A stretch of 64,000 nucleotides of DNA from Myxococcales bacterium (GTDB lineage: Bacteria > Myxococcota > Polyangia > Nannocystales > Nannocystaceae), in assembly GCA_016793465.1 (NCBI GenBank), contig JAEUJW010000036.1, forward strand, positions 62,001 through 126,000. Direction: 5' to 3'. The notes under the pieces were generated by a model. The model saw only the letters and a list, made by a program, of their open reading frames with translations. It was not told the DNA's origin and made no database searches. Position 1 is the stretch's first letter; each line of letters opens with the position of its first letter. The position numbers were made by a program, and so were the translations under genes. Of the stretch, positions 38,245-48,638 are shown in pieces.

Positions 38245-41200
38245 ATGACCTCCGGCCCGGCCCTCCAGTCCCTCCTCGCGCACCTCGACGGCCTCTCGTA
38301 CGGCGAGCGCGTGCGCCACGTCGTCGGGCTCGCGCGGGCCGCCGCCACCCCGCAGCCCGGGCCCGTCGTCGCCACGGGCGCGCTCGCCCTCATCGACAGC
38401 CTGCTCGCCGGCGACGCCTACCAGGCCGGCCTCGCCGTCGAGATGGCCCAGGCCGTCCGCGACGCGCACCGCCTCGCCGCCGCGCTCACCCACCGCTCGT
38501 TCGGCGTGCGCCGCACCGCCGCCGGCTACCTCGTGCGCCTGCTGCCCGACGCCCCGCCCGCACCTGTCCCTGCGGACAGCTCGTCGAGCGCCGACCGACC
38601 TGTCTCTCCGGCCATACTCGACGTCCCCGCGCTGATCCACGGCCTCGCCCCCGCCCTCCGCCGCGCCGCCCTGAAGGGCCTGGTCCGCGCCGGCCGCCGC
38701 GCCGCCGCGGCCGCGCTGTTCCCCGAGGTGCTGGCCCGCCACGGCCCGCGCGAGGCCGCCGCCCTGCTGCCCGCGCTCGACGCCGCCGCCCTGCGCGTGC
38801 AGCTGCCGCAGCTCGCCCACGCCGGCCCGGCCTGGCGCGCCCTGCTGCTGCGCCACCCCCACGTCGTCGTCGATCACCTGCACGCGCGCCTCACCGCCGC
38901 CCCGCCGCGCGACCGCCCCGACGCGTGGGTCGCCCACCGCGGCCTCGTCGGCGCGCTGGCCGAGCTGCGCCCGCACGCCCTCTTCGACCTGCTCGAGGCC
39001 TACCCCGACACCTGCCCCGCGTGGCTGCTGGTCGTCCACCTCGGCGAGCTCGCGCGCGCCGAGCCCACGCGCCTGCTCGCCGCGCTCGAGCGCCCGCCCA
39101 TGCGCGCCCTGCTCGCCCACCAGAGCCTGCCGCGCCCGCTGCTCAACCAGCTGCACCGCTTCACCCCCGAGCAGCACGTCCGCCTGGCCCGCCTCGGCGC
39201 CGAGGACCCCGAGCAGCTGGCCCCGCTGCTGCACGCGCTGCCGCCGTCGCAACGCGCCGCCGTCCTCGAGGGCGCGCTCGCCGGTCAGGATCGCCGCCAC
39301 CGCGTGTGGCCCGAGGCGCTGCTGATCGAGCTGCCCCACGCCGTGCGCCGCGCCGAGGCCGCCCGCATGCTCGGCCTGCCCGAGGTCCAGGCCGACCCCG
39401 ACCACGCGCTCGAGCTGACCGCCCACCTCGAGCTCGCGACCGCCGCCCCCGCGCTGTGGCAGGCCAGCCAGGCCGGCGAGGCCGGCGAGCGCGCGCGGGC
39501 CCTCGCCCGCCTCGTGCGCTGCGCCGCCCGCGACACCGCCAGCGACGACGGCTTCCCCACCACGCTCGCCCGCGTCGCCCAGCGCCTGCGCAACGAGCAG
39601 GACCCCGTGCGCCTCACGGTCCTCAGCGCCGTCGCCGCCGTCCCGCCCGGCAGCTTCGCCGTCGGCGACAGCGAGGCCCTGCGCGCGCTGGTCCGCTCGG
39701 TGGTCGACGCCCGCGACAGCTCGCACGCGACCCAGCAGGCCGTCCGCACCCTCGCCTTCAACCTCCTGCGCGCCCACGCCGGCGCGCCCGACGGCGCCCT
39801 CTTCGACCTCGGCCTCGAGCTGCTGCACACCCTCAGCGGCAAGTGGGACAGCATCAGCCTGCCCGACCTCTCGCAGGGCCTGCCCAAAAAGACAGCCTCC
39901 GCGCTGGTCGCCGCCCTGCGCCCGCGCGTCGAGGCGGCCGCCGCCCGCGAGCGCCCCGGCCTGGTGTTCGCGCTGGCCCAGGCCCTCGGCAAGCGCGGCC
40001 ACGGCCTGCAGCCGCTGCTCGACCTGATCGAGCCGCTGACCACCAGCAAGCCTGACAGCGTGGCCGGCGCCGCGATCGACCTGCTGCTGCAAGACCCGAT
40101 CGGCCGCGACGACCGCGTGCGCCGCCTGATCGCCGCCGATCGCAGCGTCATCACCCGCGCCCCCGTGCTCGCCCACCTCCACCGCCGGCGCCAGGCCTGG
40201 CTCGACCCGTACCTCGACGGCAGCCGCATCTCCGGCCGCTTCCTCACCGGCAAGACGCTCCACGTCCTGCCGGTCCACGACGGCTTCCACCGCTGGCTCC
40301 CGCGCCAGCAGCACGCGCACGCGCGCCTGCTCGCGCGCGCCGCCGACGACAGGGGCCACGCCCACCTCACCCGCGCCGCCGTCGTCGCCGCGCTCGCGCG
40401 CCTCCCGGTCACCACCGTCGCCGACCTCGAGCCGTACCTGCGCAGCGACGAGGTCAGCGTCGTCGAGGCCGCCCTCGGCGCGCTGGCGTGGATCGACACG
40501 CCCGCGGCCGCCCTGCCGGTCCTGCTCGACAACCTCGACGGCGACCGCGCGCGCGTGGCCATGTACGCGATCCCCCGCGTCGCCCGCTTCCTCCCGCCCG
40601 ACGAGCTCGGCGCCACGCTCGCGGGCCTGCTCACCGAGCACCTGCAAGGCAAGCCGCCGCGCAAGCTCACCGTGCGCAAGGAGGCCCTGCGCCTGCTCGG
40701 CGTGCACCGCAGCGCCCACAGCCTGCCGACCCTGTTCGCCGTGCTCGCCCAGCCCGACCTGCACAAGGACCTCGCGGTCGCCGTCGGCCACGCCGCCCGC
40801 AACCTGCTCGACGACCCCCGCGCCCACGGCCTGCTCGCCAGCCTCGCCGCCTCCTCCGAGCCGGACGTCGCCCGCAGCCTGCTCGAGGTCCACCCCGACC
40901 GGCTGCCGCTGCAGGCCCGCGCCGCCTACGGCCGCCTCGTCCTCACCGTCGCCCGCCACCCCGACCTCACCGCCCGCCGCGCCGCCACCCGCGCGCTCGC
41001 GCTGTGGTCCGCCGGCCAGGAGACCGACGTCGCCGAGCACCTCGCCGCGGTGATCCTCGACCTCGAGCGCGGCGCCACCTGGGCCGAGGCCGCCGTCGCG
41101 CTCGTCGCCGTGTGCAGCGAGCAGGGCGAGGCCCTCGCCCCCGTCGCCCGCGTCGTCGCCGGCCTGGCCGCCCGCGCCGACGAGCAGGTCGCGGCCCGCG

Positions 41201-41853
41201 ACGGCGACGCGAGCCCGCCGCCGACCTCGCTCGCCCCGCCGCTCGCGGCCCGCGAACAGCAGGTCGCGACCCGCGAGCGCGACGCGAGCCCGCCGCCGAC
41301 CTCGCTCGCCCCGCCGCTCGCGGCCCGCGCGGCCGCCCCGACCGCGGGCTCGCGCGACCTGCCCGCCCGCCAGCGCCTGTTCGCCGTGTACCGGGCGCTG
41401 GTGGACCTCGAGCCGCACGTGCGCCTGTCCTTGCGGACAGGTCTCGCCGCGGTCGCCGAGCGCCTCGCCGCCGACGACCTGTGGCCGCAAGCCGCCGGCC
41501 TGCGCCTCGCCGGCCTCGACCTCGCCGCCGACGACAGCGTCGCCGCGCTGCGCGACCTGGCCGCCGACGCCCGCGCCGACGCCTTCCTCCCCGAGCTCGT
41601 CGCCGGCCTGACCGACCACCTCGCGCGCGGCGCCGCGGTCGAGCCGCAGCTGCTGCTGGCCCGCGCCGCCGCCCTCGCGCCGGCCTCGGCCCGCGCGGCC
41701 CGCCTCGCCCTCGCGCTCGTCGAGTCCGCGGGCGCGCGCAGCGGCTGGCCGGACGACGCCGTCACCGCCCTCGCCGCCCTGCGCGCCCACCCCGATCTAC
41801 GCGTACGCGCGGCCGCCCGGGCGGTCTTCACCCGCCCCGAGGCGACCGCCTGA
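38245..41853 (+). CDS. Giant HEAT-like repeat protein
   Basis: A 1202-residue, almost entirely helical protein. Pairs of amphipathic helices rich in Ala/Leu/Arg repeat throughout (units such as LARVAQRLRNEQDPVRLTVL), typical of HEAT/armadillo scaffolds. There is no catalytic motif, signal peptide or membrane helix. A 25-residue Pro/Ser segment is duplicated in tandem at about 980-1030. Three copies of the CTG palindrome or its near-match lie in the gene. It probably mediates protein-protein interactions in the cytoplasm; partners unknown. Confidence 0.75.
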   Translation: MTSGPALQSLLAHLDGLSYGERVRHVVGLARAAATPQPGPVVATGALALIDSLLAGDAYQAGLAVEMAQAVRDAHRLAAALTHRSFGVRRTAAGYLVRLLPDAPPAPVPADSSSSADRPVSPAILDVPALIHGLAPALRRAALKGLVRAGRRAAAAALFPEVLARHGPREAAALLPALDAAALRVQLPQLAHAGPAWRALLLRHPHVVVDHLHARLTAAPPRDRPDAWVAHRGLVGALAELRPHALFDLLEAYPDTCPAWLLVVHLGELARAEPTRLLAALERPPMRALLAHQSLPRPLLNQLHRFTPEQHVRLARLGAEDPEQLAPLLHALPPSQRAAVLEGALAGQDRRHRVWPEALLIELPHAVRRAEAARMLGLPEVQADPDHALELTAHLELATAAPALWQASQAGEAGERARALARLVRCAARDTASDDGFPTTLARVAQRLRNEQDPVRLTVLSAVAAVPPGSFAVGDSEALRALVRSVVDARDSSHATQQAVRTLAFNLLRAHAGAPDGALFDLGLELLHTLSGKWDSISLPDLSQGLPKKTASALVAALRPRVEAAAARERPGLVFALAQALGKRGHGLQPLLDLIEPLTTSKPDSVAGAAIDLLLQDPIGRDDRVRRLIAADRSVITRAPVLAHLHRRRQAWLDPYLDGSRISGRFLTGKTLHVLPVHDGFHRWLPRQQHAHARLLARAADDRGHAHLTRAAVVAALARLPVTTVADLEPYLRSDEVSVVEAALGALAWIDTPAAALPVLLDNLDGDRARVAMYAIPRVARFLPPDELGATLAGLLTEHLQGKPPRKLTVRKEALRLLGVHRSAHSLPTLFAVLAQPDLHKDLAVAVGHAARNLLDDPRAHGLLASLAASSEPDVARSLLEVHPDRLPLQARAAYGRLVLTVARHPDLTARRAATRALALWSAGQETDVAEHLAAVILDLERGATWAEAAVALVAVCSEQGEALAPVARVVAGLAARADEQVAARDGDASPPPTSLAPPLAAREQQVATRERDASPPPTSLAPPLAARAAAPTAGSRDLPARQRLFAVYRALVDLEPHVRLSLRTGLAAVAERLAADDLWPQAAGLRLAGLDLAADDSVAALRDLAADARADAFLPELVAGLTDHLARGAAVEPQLLLARAAALAPASARAARLALALVESAGARSGWPDDAVTALAALRAHPDLRVRAAARAVFTRPEATA
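38564..38579. repeat. CTGNCC-N4-GGNCAG palindrome, exact
   Basis: CTGTCC-CTGC-GGACAG in the 5' part of the HEAT-like gene. It is read in frame as part of a Pro/Ser stretch. Confidence 0.5.
39880..39895. repeat. CTGNCC-type palindrome, one mismatch
   Basis: CTGCCC-AAAA-AGACAG differs from the pattern at one base. Its A-tract stands out in an otherwise GC-saturated coding region. Confidence 0.35.
41184..41333 (+). repeat. 75-bp tandem duplication inside the HEAT-like gene
   Basis: Two near-identical 75-bp units (period 75 = 25 codons) encode the unit DASPPPTSLAPPLAAR with variable flanks. The reading frame is kept. It forms a Pro/Ser-rich hinge between helical blocks. Confidence 0.85.
41425..41440. 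repeat. CTGNCC-N4-GGNCAG palindrome, exact
   Basis: CTGTCC-TTGC-GGACAG with a C/G flank giving a 7-bp stem (41424-41441), inside the HEAT-like gene. Confidence 0.5.
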
Positions 41854-41861
41854 GCGCGCCG

Positions 41862-42821
41862 CTACTGCGGATCGTTCTTCACCCAGTACAGCGCGTCCGT
41901 GTCGTCGAGCGTCTCGCCGTCGCAGCTCGGCAGCGGCGAGGCGCACGTGATCTCCGGGTAGCTGAGGCTCCGCGCGGTCGACAGGCACACCAGCCCGTCC
42001 TTGCCCCACAGCGCCTCGGTCGGGTGGTCCTCGTTGAGGAAGTCGTTGATGTCCCAGCGGTCGCGGATCTCCACCGGCGTGCCCGGCGTCGTCCACGAGC
42101 GCCCGTCGTAGCAGTAGTCCGCGCGGACCATCCGCACCGCCGCCGCGAACTCGCCGAGCGAGCGCTCCCACGGCTTGTAGCCCCACACCACCGCCTTGCC
42201 GACCGCCCCCGACGTGCACGCCAGGTACAGCGTGTTGCTGCGCTGGGTGATCGCCCCGGTGGCGTCGTCGACCGAGATGTCCTTCAGCGGGATCACCGAC
42301 ACGTCGCCCGACAGGTCGGGCGCGCACACGTCCTGCGGCGCGCCGTCGGCGTCGTTGTACTGGAAGACGTAGCGGTACTCGCCCGGCGCCGCCTCCTCGT
42401 AGTCCGCGATCGTCAGCAGCTTGGGCTGCGGGGCCCCGTCGACCACCAGCGTCAGCTCCCACTTCGAACCGACCATCGACGCGCCGCTGTAGTAGGTGTT
42501 GCCGCGGCGCCCGCGGGGCTGACCGCCGACCCACTCGATCTTCTCGAGCGCCAGGTAGGCCCCGTTGCTCGCCTTGACCGAGACCTTGCCGAGGCGCGCG
42601 CCGTCGTGCAGCTTGCCCTGCAGGTCGAGCTCGGAGATCGGCGTGGTCCCGATCGTGTTGGTGTTGAGCCACACCCCGCCGGCCCCGCTGCCGGGCCGCA
42701 GCGCGGTGTCCTCGACGCCGTCGTCGACCGCGCCCGGGTCGTCGACCGCGTCGCAGCCGAACGCCAGCACGCAGAGCAGCATCGCGTTGCCCACCATCAG
42801 GAGTTTCTTCTGCCGGTCCAT
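41862..42821 (-). CDS. ADYC-domain lipoprotein
   Basis: A 319-residue protein from ATG 42821 with lipobox Cys23 (LAFGC). A short acidic linker precedes a domain with the hallmark RADYCYDGRSWT (about residue 237), the signature that names the ADYC domain of myxobacterial proteins. Cysteines on both sides suggest disulfides. It is probably at the cell surface; its role is unknown. It is divergent from the kinase-TPR gene, 122 bp between starts. Confidence 0.83.
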   Translation of the reverse strand: MDRQKKLLMVGNAMLLCVLAFGCDAVDDPGAVDDGVEDTALRPGSGAGGVWLNTNTIGTTPISELDLQGKLHDGARLGKVSVKASNGAYLALEKIEWVGGQPRGRRGNTYYSGASMVGSKWELTLVVDGAPQPKLLTIADYEEAAPGEYRYVFQYNDADGAPQDVCAPDLSGDVSVIPLKDISVDDATGAITQRSNTLYLACTSGAVGKAVVWGYKPWERSLGEFAAAVRMVRADYCYDGRSWTTPGTPVEIRDRWDINDFLNEDHPTEALWGKDGLVCLSTARSLSYPEITCASPLPSCDGETLDDTDALYWVKNDPQ

Positions 42822-42943
42822 CGCTCGTGCCCTCCGCGCCGTCCTCCGGCGAGTCCACGCTCGTTTCATGGATCGAGCCCGAACCGGCTGCATGTCCGCG
42901 CCCCACGCAAATTTTGTGCGACGGCGGCTCGCTTTTATCGGCC

Positions 42944-45900
42944 ATGGTTGAAGCGCTGGACACACCCCGTATGCTGCCCTCCACGCCTCGCGCGCCCGCC
43001 TTCGGCTGGCTGTCGTCCACCCCGCCGGCGCACGCGCGCACGCTCGACCCGCGTGACCTCGCCGCCGCCGAGCTCACCGCCGCGGCCCGCGGCGCACCCA
43101 CGCTGTTCGCCCACATCGGCCGCTTCACCGTGCTCGAGCGGCTCGGCGAGGGCGGCATGGGCATCGTCTGGGCCGCCTACGACAACGAGCTCGACCGCAA
43201 GGTCGCCGTCAAGGTCCTGCGCGACGACACCGCCCGTCGCGACGCCCGCGCCCGCGACCGCCTGCTGCGCGAGGCCCAGGCCATGGCCCGCCTCTCGCAC
43301 CCCAACATCGTCGCCGTGCACGAGGCCGGCTGGCACGAGGGCCAGGTGTTCCTCGCCATGGAGTTCGTCCGCGGCCACAACCTCGCCGCCTGGCTGCAGG
43401 CCGGTCACCTCGACTGGCGCAACGTGCTCAATGTGGTGCTCCAGGCCGGCCGCGGCCTCGCGGCGGCCCACGCCGCCGGCATCATCCACCGCGACTTCAA
43501 GCCCGCCAACACGCTCGTCGGCGTCGACGGCGTCGTCAAGGTCCTCGACTTCGGCCTGGCCCGCTCGCTGCACAGCTCCGAGCCGCCGACCCCGCAGGAG
43601 AAGATCACGCCGATCACCTCGCAGCTCGACGCCGACATCACGCGCACCGGCGCGGTCCTCGGCACGCCGGCCTACATGGCGCCGGAGCAGCACCTCGGCC
43701 ACCCCGCGACCGAGAAGAGCGACCAGTTCAGCTACTGCGTGACCCTCTACGAGGCGCTCTACGGCCAGCACCCGTTCGACACCTCGTCGCTGATATCGCT
43801 GGCCTACTCGATCACCCAGGGCAACGTGCGCGAGCCCCCGGCCAGCGCCCCGGTGCCGCGCCCGCTGTTCCAGATCATCGCCCGCGGCCTCAGCGTCGAC
43901 CCGAACAACCGCTTCCCGTCGATGAACGCCCTGCTCGCCGCGCTCGAGCAGACCCGCGAGCGCCGCCGCCTGACCCGCTGGCTCCCGGCCGCCGCGCTCG
44001 TCGGCCTGCTCGCCGCCGCCGGGGCCGCGTCCCTGCAGTCCGCGCCGAACGTCCAGGCCTGCAACGACACCGCCCACGAGCTCGTCGGCCTGTGGGACCA
44101 CGACGCCAGCGACGCCGCCCGCGCCAGCGTCCTCGCCACCGGCCTGCCCTACGCCGGCGACACCTGGGAGCGCGTGCGGCCCCGCCTCGACGAGTACGCC
44201 CGCGCCCTCGTCGACATGCGCGGCGAGGCCTGCCGCGCCCACGCCGAGGGCCGCTCCTCGCTGCACCTGTTCGACCAGCGCACCGCCTGCCTCGACGCCC
44301 GCCACGCCAGCCTCGCCGCGTTCGTCGGCATCCTCGCCAGCGCCGACGAGGACGTCGTCCGCAACGCCGCCGCCGGCGCGGCCGCCCTGCCGGCGATCGC
44401 CACCTGCGGCGCGGCCCAGGTGTTCGTCGACGCCGTCCCGCTCGAGCCGCAGCTCGCCCCCACCGTCGCCGCCGCCCGCGCCACGCTCGCCGAGGCCCAC
44501 GCCCACGAGCTCGCCGGCCAGTACGCCCGCGGCCTCGAGCTCGTCGATCGCGTCGCCGCCCAGACGATCGCGTTCCCCCCGCTGCAGGCCGAGCTCGGCC
44601 TGCGCCGCGGCAGCCTGCTCAGCGAGGCCGGCCGCCACCAGGAGGCCGACGACGTGCTGACCGCCGCGCTCACGACCTCGCTCTCGGCCGGCCACGCGCC
44701 GGTCAGCGCCGCGCTCATCACCCGCCGCGCGTTCGTCCGCGCCGCCCGCCTGCAGCGCGCCGGCGACGTCCTGACCGAGGCGCCGATCGCCGACGGCCTG
44801 GTCGCCCGCCTCGCCGACACCCCCGACGGCCCGCTGCTGCGCGGCGACCACTTCAACAACCTCGGCATCGCCCACGCCGTGCTCGGCGACCAGCAGGCCG
44901 CCCGCGAGCTCTTCACCCGGTCGATCGACCTGCGCCGCGAGGCCCTCGGCGCCGACCACCCGCAGGTCGTCTACGCGCTCGCCAACCTCGGCCTCTCGCT
45001 CGCCGAGGGCTCCGACCTGCTGGCCGCCGCCGACCACCTGCGCCGGGCCTTCACCGCCGCCGAGACCGGCCTCGGCCCCAAGCACCCCCACGTCGCGCTC
45101 GTCGCCGTCAACCTCGGCTACGTCCACCGCAAGCTCGGCCGCCAGCGCGACGCCGCCGTGTTCCTCGGCCGCGCCCTCACGCTCCAGCAGGAGCTGCTCG
45201 GCGACGGCCCCGACCTGCAGTTCGTGCTCACCAACCTCGGCGACCTCGCCGTCGACCAGCGCCGCTGCGACGTGGCCGCCGCCCACCACCGCCGCGCCCT
45301 CGCCCTCGTCGAGGCCGCCCGCGGCCCCGACGACCCCGCCGCCGTGCAGGCCCGCCTCGGCCTCGGCGACGCGCTCGCCTGCGCCGGCGACCTCGCGGCC
45401 GCCCGCCCGATCATCCGCCGGGCGCTGGCCCAGGCCGAGGCGCTGTGGGGCGAGGGCCTGCGCGTGGCCCACTTCCATGATGTCCTCGGGGCCATGTACT
45501 TGCAGGCAGGCGAGCTGCCGGCCGCGCTGGCCGCCCACACCCGCGCGCTCGCCATCCGCAAGGCCCACAAGTCGGCCGAGCCGGCCGAGCTCGCGCTCTC
45601 GCACGAGCACCTCGCGGCCGTCTACCGCCGCATGCGCCGCCCCGACCAGGCCGCCGCCGAGCTGCTCCACGCCCAGGTCCTGCTCGAGGCCGCCACCGCG
45701 GTCGAGGGCCTGCCGCTGGCCCGCGTGCACCACCGCCTCGGCGAGCTCGCCCTCGATCACGGCCCCTCCGCCTCCGAACGCGCCACCGCCCGCGCCCACC
45801 TCGAGCGCGCGATCAACATCTACGCCGCGATCAGCGACCCCGACGCCGCCCCCCTCGCCCTCGCCCGCTTCAGCCTCGCCCGCCTGCTCGCCGACGACGA

Positions 45901-46024
45901 CGACCAGGCCCGCATCCTCGCCGCCCAGGCCCTCGCCGCCCTCGAGGAGAAGGGCGCCCCCTACGCGGGCGAGGCCCGCGACATCACCGCCTTCCTCGCC
46001 CGCAAGGCCGCCCGCGCCGGCTGA
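42944..46024 (+). CDS. Hanks-type Ser/Thr protein kinase with TPR domain
   Basis: About 1026 residues from ATG 42944 (ATG 42971 also possible). The kinase domain is complete: GEGGMG loop (68-73), Lys90, HRDFKPAN (182-189), DFG (202-204) and an APE segment. A membrane helix follows (about 346-364). The C-terminal two thirds are TPRs of the kinesin-light-chain type (for example [20 protein letters not shown]). Expected to be an active membrane-bound kinase with a protein-binding sensor region. The ADYC lipoprotein gene is its divergent neighbour. Confidence 0.92.
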   Translation: MVEALDTPRMLPSTPRAPAFGWLSSTPPAHARTLDPRDLAAAELTAAARGAPTLFAHIGRFTVLERLGEGGMGIVWAAYDNELDRKVAVKVLRDDTARRDARARDRLLREAQAMARLSHPNIVAVHEAGWHEGQVFLAMEFVRGHNLAAWLQAGHLDWRNVLNVVLQAGRGLAAAHAAGIIHRDFKPANTLVGVDGVVKVLDFGLARSLHSSEPPTPQEKITPITSQLDADITRTGAVLGTPAYMAPEQHLGHPATEKSDQFSYCVTLYEALYGQHPFDTSSLISLAYSITQGNVREPPASAPVPRPLFQIIARGLSVDPNNRFPSMNALLAALEQTRERRRLTRWLPAAALVGLLAAAGAASLQSAPNVQACNDTAHELVGLWDHDASDAARASVLATGLPYAGDTWERVRPRLDEYARALVDMRGEACRAHAEGRSSLHLFDQRTACLDARHASLAAFVGILASADEDVVRNAAAGAAALPAIATCGAAQVFVDAVPLEPQLAPTVAAARATLAEAHAHELAGQYARGLELVDRVAAQTIAFPPLQAELGLRRGSLLSEAGRHQEADDVLTAALTTSLSAGHAPVSAALITRRAFVRAARLQRAGDVLTEAPIADGLVARLADTPDGPLLRGDHFNNLGIAHAVLGDQQAARELFTRSIDLRREALGADHPQVVYALANLGLSLAEGSDLLAAADHLRRAFTAAETGLGPKHPHVALVAVNLGYVHRKLGRQRDAAVFLGRALTLQQELLGDGPDLQFVLTNLGDLAVDQRRCDVAAAHHRRALALVEAARGPDDPAAVQARLGLGDALACAGDLAAARPIIRRALAQAEALWGEGLRVAHFHDVLGAMYLQAGELPAALAAHTRALAIRKAHKSAEPAELALSHEHLAAVYRRMRRPDQAAAELLHAQVLLEAATAVEGLPLARVHHRLGELALDHGPSASERATARAHLERAINIYAAISDPDAAPLALARFSLARLLADDDDQARILAAQALAALEEKGAPYAGEARDITAFLARKAARAG

Positions 46025-46123
46025 GCCCCGCGTCGCCTCGAATGAGTCGCCGCGGCGCGGCCAGAGGCGCGCCGACGACTCCGTCGCCGCACGACGGCGG
46101 CGTCCGTCGGTCTCGCCGCCGCG

Positions 46124-47404
46124 TCACTCGTCGAACGCCGTCAGCAGCGTGCGCAGGCTCGCCGCGCCCGGCGCGTCGGGCCGGGCTCGCGTGGCCTCGC
46201 GGATCGCCGCCTGCGCCGCCGGCAGCACCGCGTCGAGCCCGGTCAGCGCCACCGGATCGCCGGCCATCGCCGCGTCGATCAACGCGCCCACGTACGCGCG
46301 CCCCTCGGGGCCGACGAACTCGCCGACGTTCCACGCCGTGACCTCCGCCCCCGCCGGCAGCACCAGCGCGCCGAGCTGCGCGTGCTGCAAGGTCGCCCCG
46401 GCCGGCGCCCGCAGCACGTCGAGCCGGCGCAGCCGCACCGCCTGGCCCGCCGTCAGCGTCGTCGCGACCGCGCGCCGCACCAGCGTCACCGCGCCCTGCC
46501 TCACCGACAACGCCAGCACCGCCGTGACCTCGAACTGGGCCGCGTCCACCCCGCCGTCGAACGCCCGCTTGGCCTCCGCCGCCAGCCCCGGCGGCACCTG
46601 CGACGTCCCGCGCCAGCCGGCCGGCGGCGCCGCCTTCGAGCGCCAGGCCGAGAACTCGACGCGCCCCGTCACCGCCTGCGCCAGCACCAGCGCGTGCGTC
46701 ACCCGCAGGTGCCGCTCGACCCGCGCCAGCAGGTCGGTCGGCGCCGGTCGCAGCCCGCGCGCCTGCAGCCACACGTACCCCGCCAGCCACGCGTCGTACA
46801 GCGGCACCGCCTCGGCCGCCGACAGCAGCGCCGTCAGCGTCGCCGCCGTCTCCGCCTCGCCCTTCTTGCGCCGCTCCTGATGCGCCCGCACCTGCGCCGC
46901 CAGCTCCTCGGCCGCCGGACCCCGCGCGCCGATCGGCGCGCTGCGCGGCACGTCCTCCGCCGCGTGCGAGGCCACGACGCGCCGCCACAGCCCGCGCGGC
47001 CCGATCCAGTCGTACATCGTCGTCAGCGCCGCGTCGGTCAGCGCCGGCGGGAACTCCTGGACCACCGCGTCGGTCGGCTCGACAGTCGTCAGCGGCTGCG
47101 CCTCGCCCCCCTGCGCGCGCACTTGGACCGTCGCCGCCTGCGAGCCCTGCGAGCCCTGCTCCTCGCCCTGCGAGCCCGGCCCCGCCGACCCGCCCGGCCC
47201 CCCCGCGCCCTCCGGCTTGTGCTCCTCGGGACGCAGCCGCTCGGCGCACCCGAGCAGGAACACCACGATCACCGCGACGAGTCGGACCACCGGCGCCGCG
47301 TGGCTCGACAGCAGCACCACCTCGCCGCGGGCGATGCGGACCACCACGGTGAACGCGACCCACGCCGCCGCCGCCCACCACAACGCCAGCCGCAGCGGCC
47401 GCAT
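46124..47404 (-). CDS. Membrane-anchored protein paired with the radical SAM gene
   Basis: A 426-residue protein from ATG 47404. Two hydrophobic helices lie at the N-terminus (about 5-25 and 35-52), then a Gly/Gln/Ser linker with SQGEEQGSQGSQ repeats (about 62-90), and a large domain (about 100-426) with helices then strands ending in a short acidic tail. Its ATG shares the A of the upstream radical SAM stop (TGATG), which indicates coupled translation and a joint role. No known family. It could be the substrate of the radical SAM enzyme, its membrane partner, or unrelated. Confidence 0.68.
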   Translation of the reverse strand: MRPLRLALWWAAAAWVAFTVVVRIARGEVVLLSSHAAPVVRLVAVIVVFLLGCAERLRPEEHKPEGAGGPGGSAGPGSQGEEQGSQGSQAATVQVRAQGGEAQPLTTVEPTDAVVQEFPPALTDAALTTMYDWIGPRGLWRRVVASHAAEDVPRSAPIGARGPAAEELAAQVRAHQERRKKGEAETAATLTALLSAAEAVPLYDAWLAGYVWLQARGLRPAPTDLLARVERHLRVTHALVLAQAVTGRVEFSAWRSKAAPPAGWRGTSQVPPGLAAEAKRAFDGGVDAAQFEVTAVLALSVRQGAVTLVRRAVATTLTAGQAVRLRRLDVLRAPAGATLQHAQLGALVLPAGAEVTAWNVGEFVGPEGRAYVGALIDAAMAGDPVALTGLDAVLPAAQAAIREATRARPDAPGAASLRTLLTAFDE

Positions 47405-48453
47405 CACAGCGCCCTCCGGCTCGCGCCGCAGCCGAACGCCTGCTCGCGGCAGGCGTTGCCGTTGCGGCTCTGCAACCAGCACTCCTTGCCGTCCGAGCAC
47501 ACCCCGTGCCCGCCGCTGCGGAACCGCTTGAACTCCCGCAGCCAGATGTCGCGCAGCGGCCGCTCACGCAGGTTGCCCTCGCTCTCGCGCAGGTCGGTGG
47601 TCGTGCACGGCAGGACCTCGCCGGTCGCCCCGATCACGCACGAGATCCGGCCCGCCCCGCACAGGAACGGCTGGTCGCGGTAGTACACGTCGTCGGCGCC
47701 CGCGCTGCCCCACTCGTTGCACAGCTCGACGTGGAACATCGCGCGCTTGCGGCGGGCGAACGCCGCCACCCGCCGCAGCTGATCCGGCGTGGGGAACAGC
47801 GCCGTGTGCTCGGCCCCGCGGCCCTCCGGCGCGAACAGGTGCAGCCCCCAGCTGTCGGCGCCCGACGCCGCCACCACCGGGAACAGGTCCTCGAGGCGAT
47901 CGGCGTTGTGCCGCGTGACCGTCGTGCCGGCCACCACCTCGCGGCAGCCGACCTCCTTCAGCACGCGGATGGCCGCCAGCGCCCCGTCGAAGCTGCCCTG
48001 CCGGCCGCGGAACAGGTCGTGCAGCACGCGCTCGCCGTCGAGGCTGATCGCCGCCAGCGACGGCGGGTGGCGGGCCAGCATCGACCTGAACTTCGGGACA
48101 TGCAGCCCGTGCGTGTGCATCGCCCACTCGAGCCCCTGCTCGACCGCGTAGGCGACGATCTCCGGGACGTCCTTGCGCAGCAGCAGCTCCCCGCCCGCGA
48201 TCACGAACGTCGGCTTGCCGAGCGCCACCAGCTCGTCGACGAGGCGGTGCTTGACCTCCGCCGTGGTCAGCTCGCCGGCCGTCTTCTTGCCCGCCTCCGA
48301 GTAGCAGTGCGGGCAGTGCAGGTCGCACGCCGACGTCGCGATCCACTGCACCGCCAGCGGCCGCCGCACCAGCCGCAGCACGTGCAACAGCCTCGTCTCG
48401 GTCTCCCACACCTCCGGGGCCGAGCGCGCGTAGAGTCGGTGGAGCAGTCCCAT
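47404..48453 (-). CDS. Radical SAM protein with SPASM-like C-terminus
   Basis: A 349-residue protein. The radical SAM cluster motif is SACDLHCPHCY (Cys43, Cys47, Cys50), followed by a GGE motif and the TIM-barrel core. The C-terminus has a SPASM-like set of cysteines (FLCGAGRISC, GEVLPC and a final group CSDGKEC...C...C) able to hold auxiliary 4Fe-4S clusters. Such enzymes modify peptides or proteins. No short precursor peptide gene is seen within several hundred bases, so the substrate may be the coupled downstream protein. It is cytoplasmic. Confidence 0.88.
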   Translation of the reverse strand: MGLLHRLYARSAPEVWETETRLLHVLRLVRRPLAVQWIATSACDLHCPHCYSEAGKKTAGELTTAEVKHRLVDELVALGKPTFVIAGGELLLRKDVPEIVAYAVEQGLEWAMHTHGLHVPKFRSMLARHPPSLAAISLDGERVLHDLFRGRQGSFDGALAAIRVLKEVGCREVVAGTTVTRHNADRLEDLFPVVAASGADSWGLHLFAPEGRGAEHTALFPTPDQLRRVAAFARRKRAMFHVELCNEWGSAGADDVYYRDQPFLCGAGRISCVIGATGEVLPCTTTDLRESEGNLRERPLRDIWLREFKRFRSGGHGVCSDGKECWLQSRNGNACREQAFGCGASRRAL

Positions 48454-48638
48454 GCGGGCATCGTACCCGCAGCCGCCCGCCCGCCGGTCAAACCGCGGTA
48501 AAACTCCCCCACGCGCCCGCCCGCCGCGGGCGCGTCCGCGCCCGCCCGCCGGGCGATCGCCCCCGCCGCGCTCGCATCACCGGGGCGGCCCGCTCGCCCC
48601 GGGCGGGGCGCGTCCGACCGACGCGCCCCGTCCGCGCC

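Noticed and set aside
42906..42920. CGCAAATTTTGTGCG dyad in the kinase/ADYC divergent gap
   Set aside because: Only the outer four bases pair; the centre is simply AT-rich.
46025..46123. Possible hairpins between the kinase-TPR and membrane-protein genes
   Set aside because: Stems of five or six GC pairs arise readily in this composition; none stands out.
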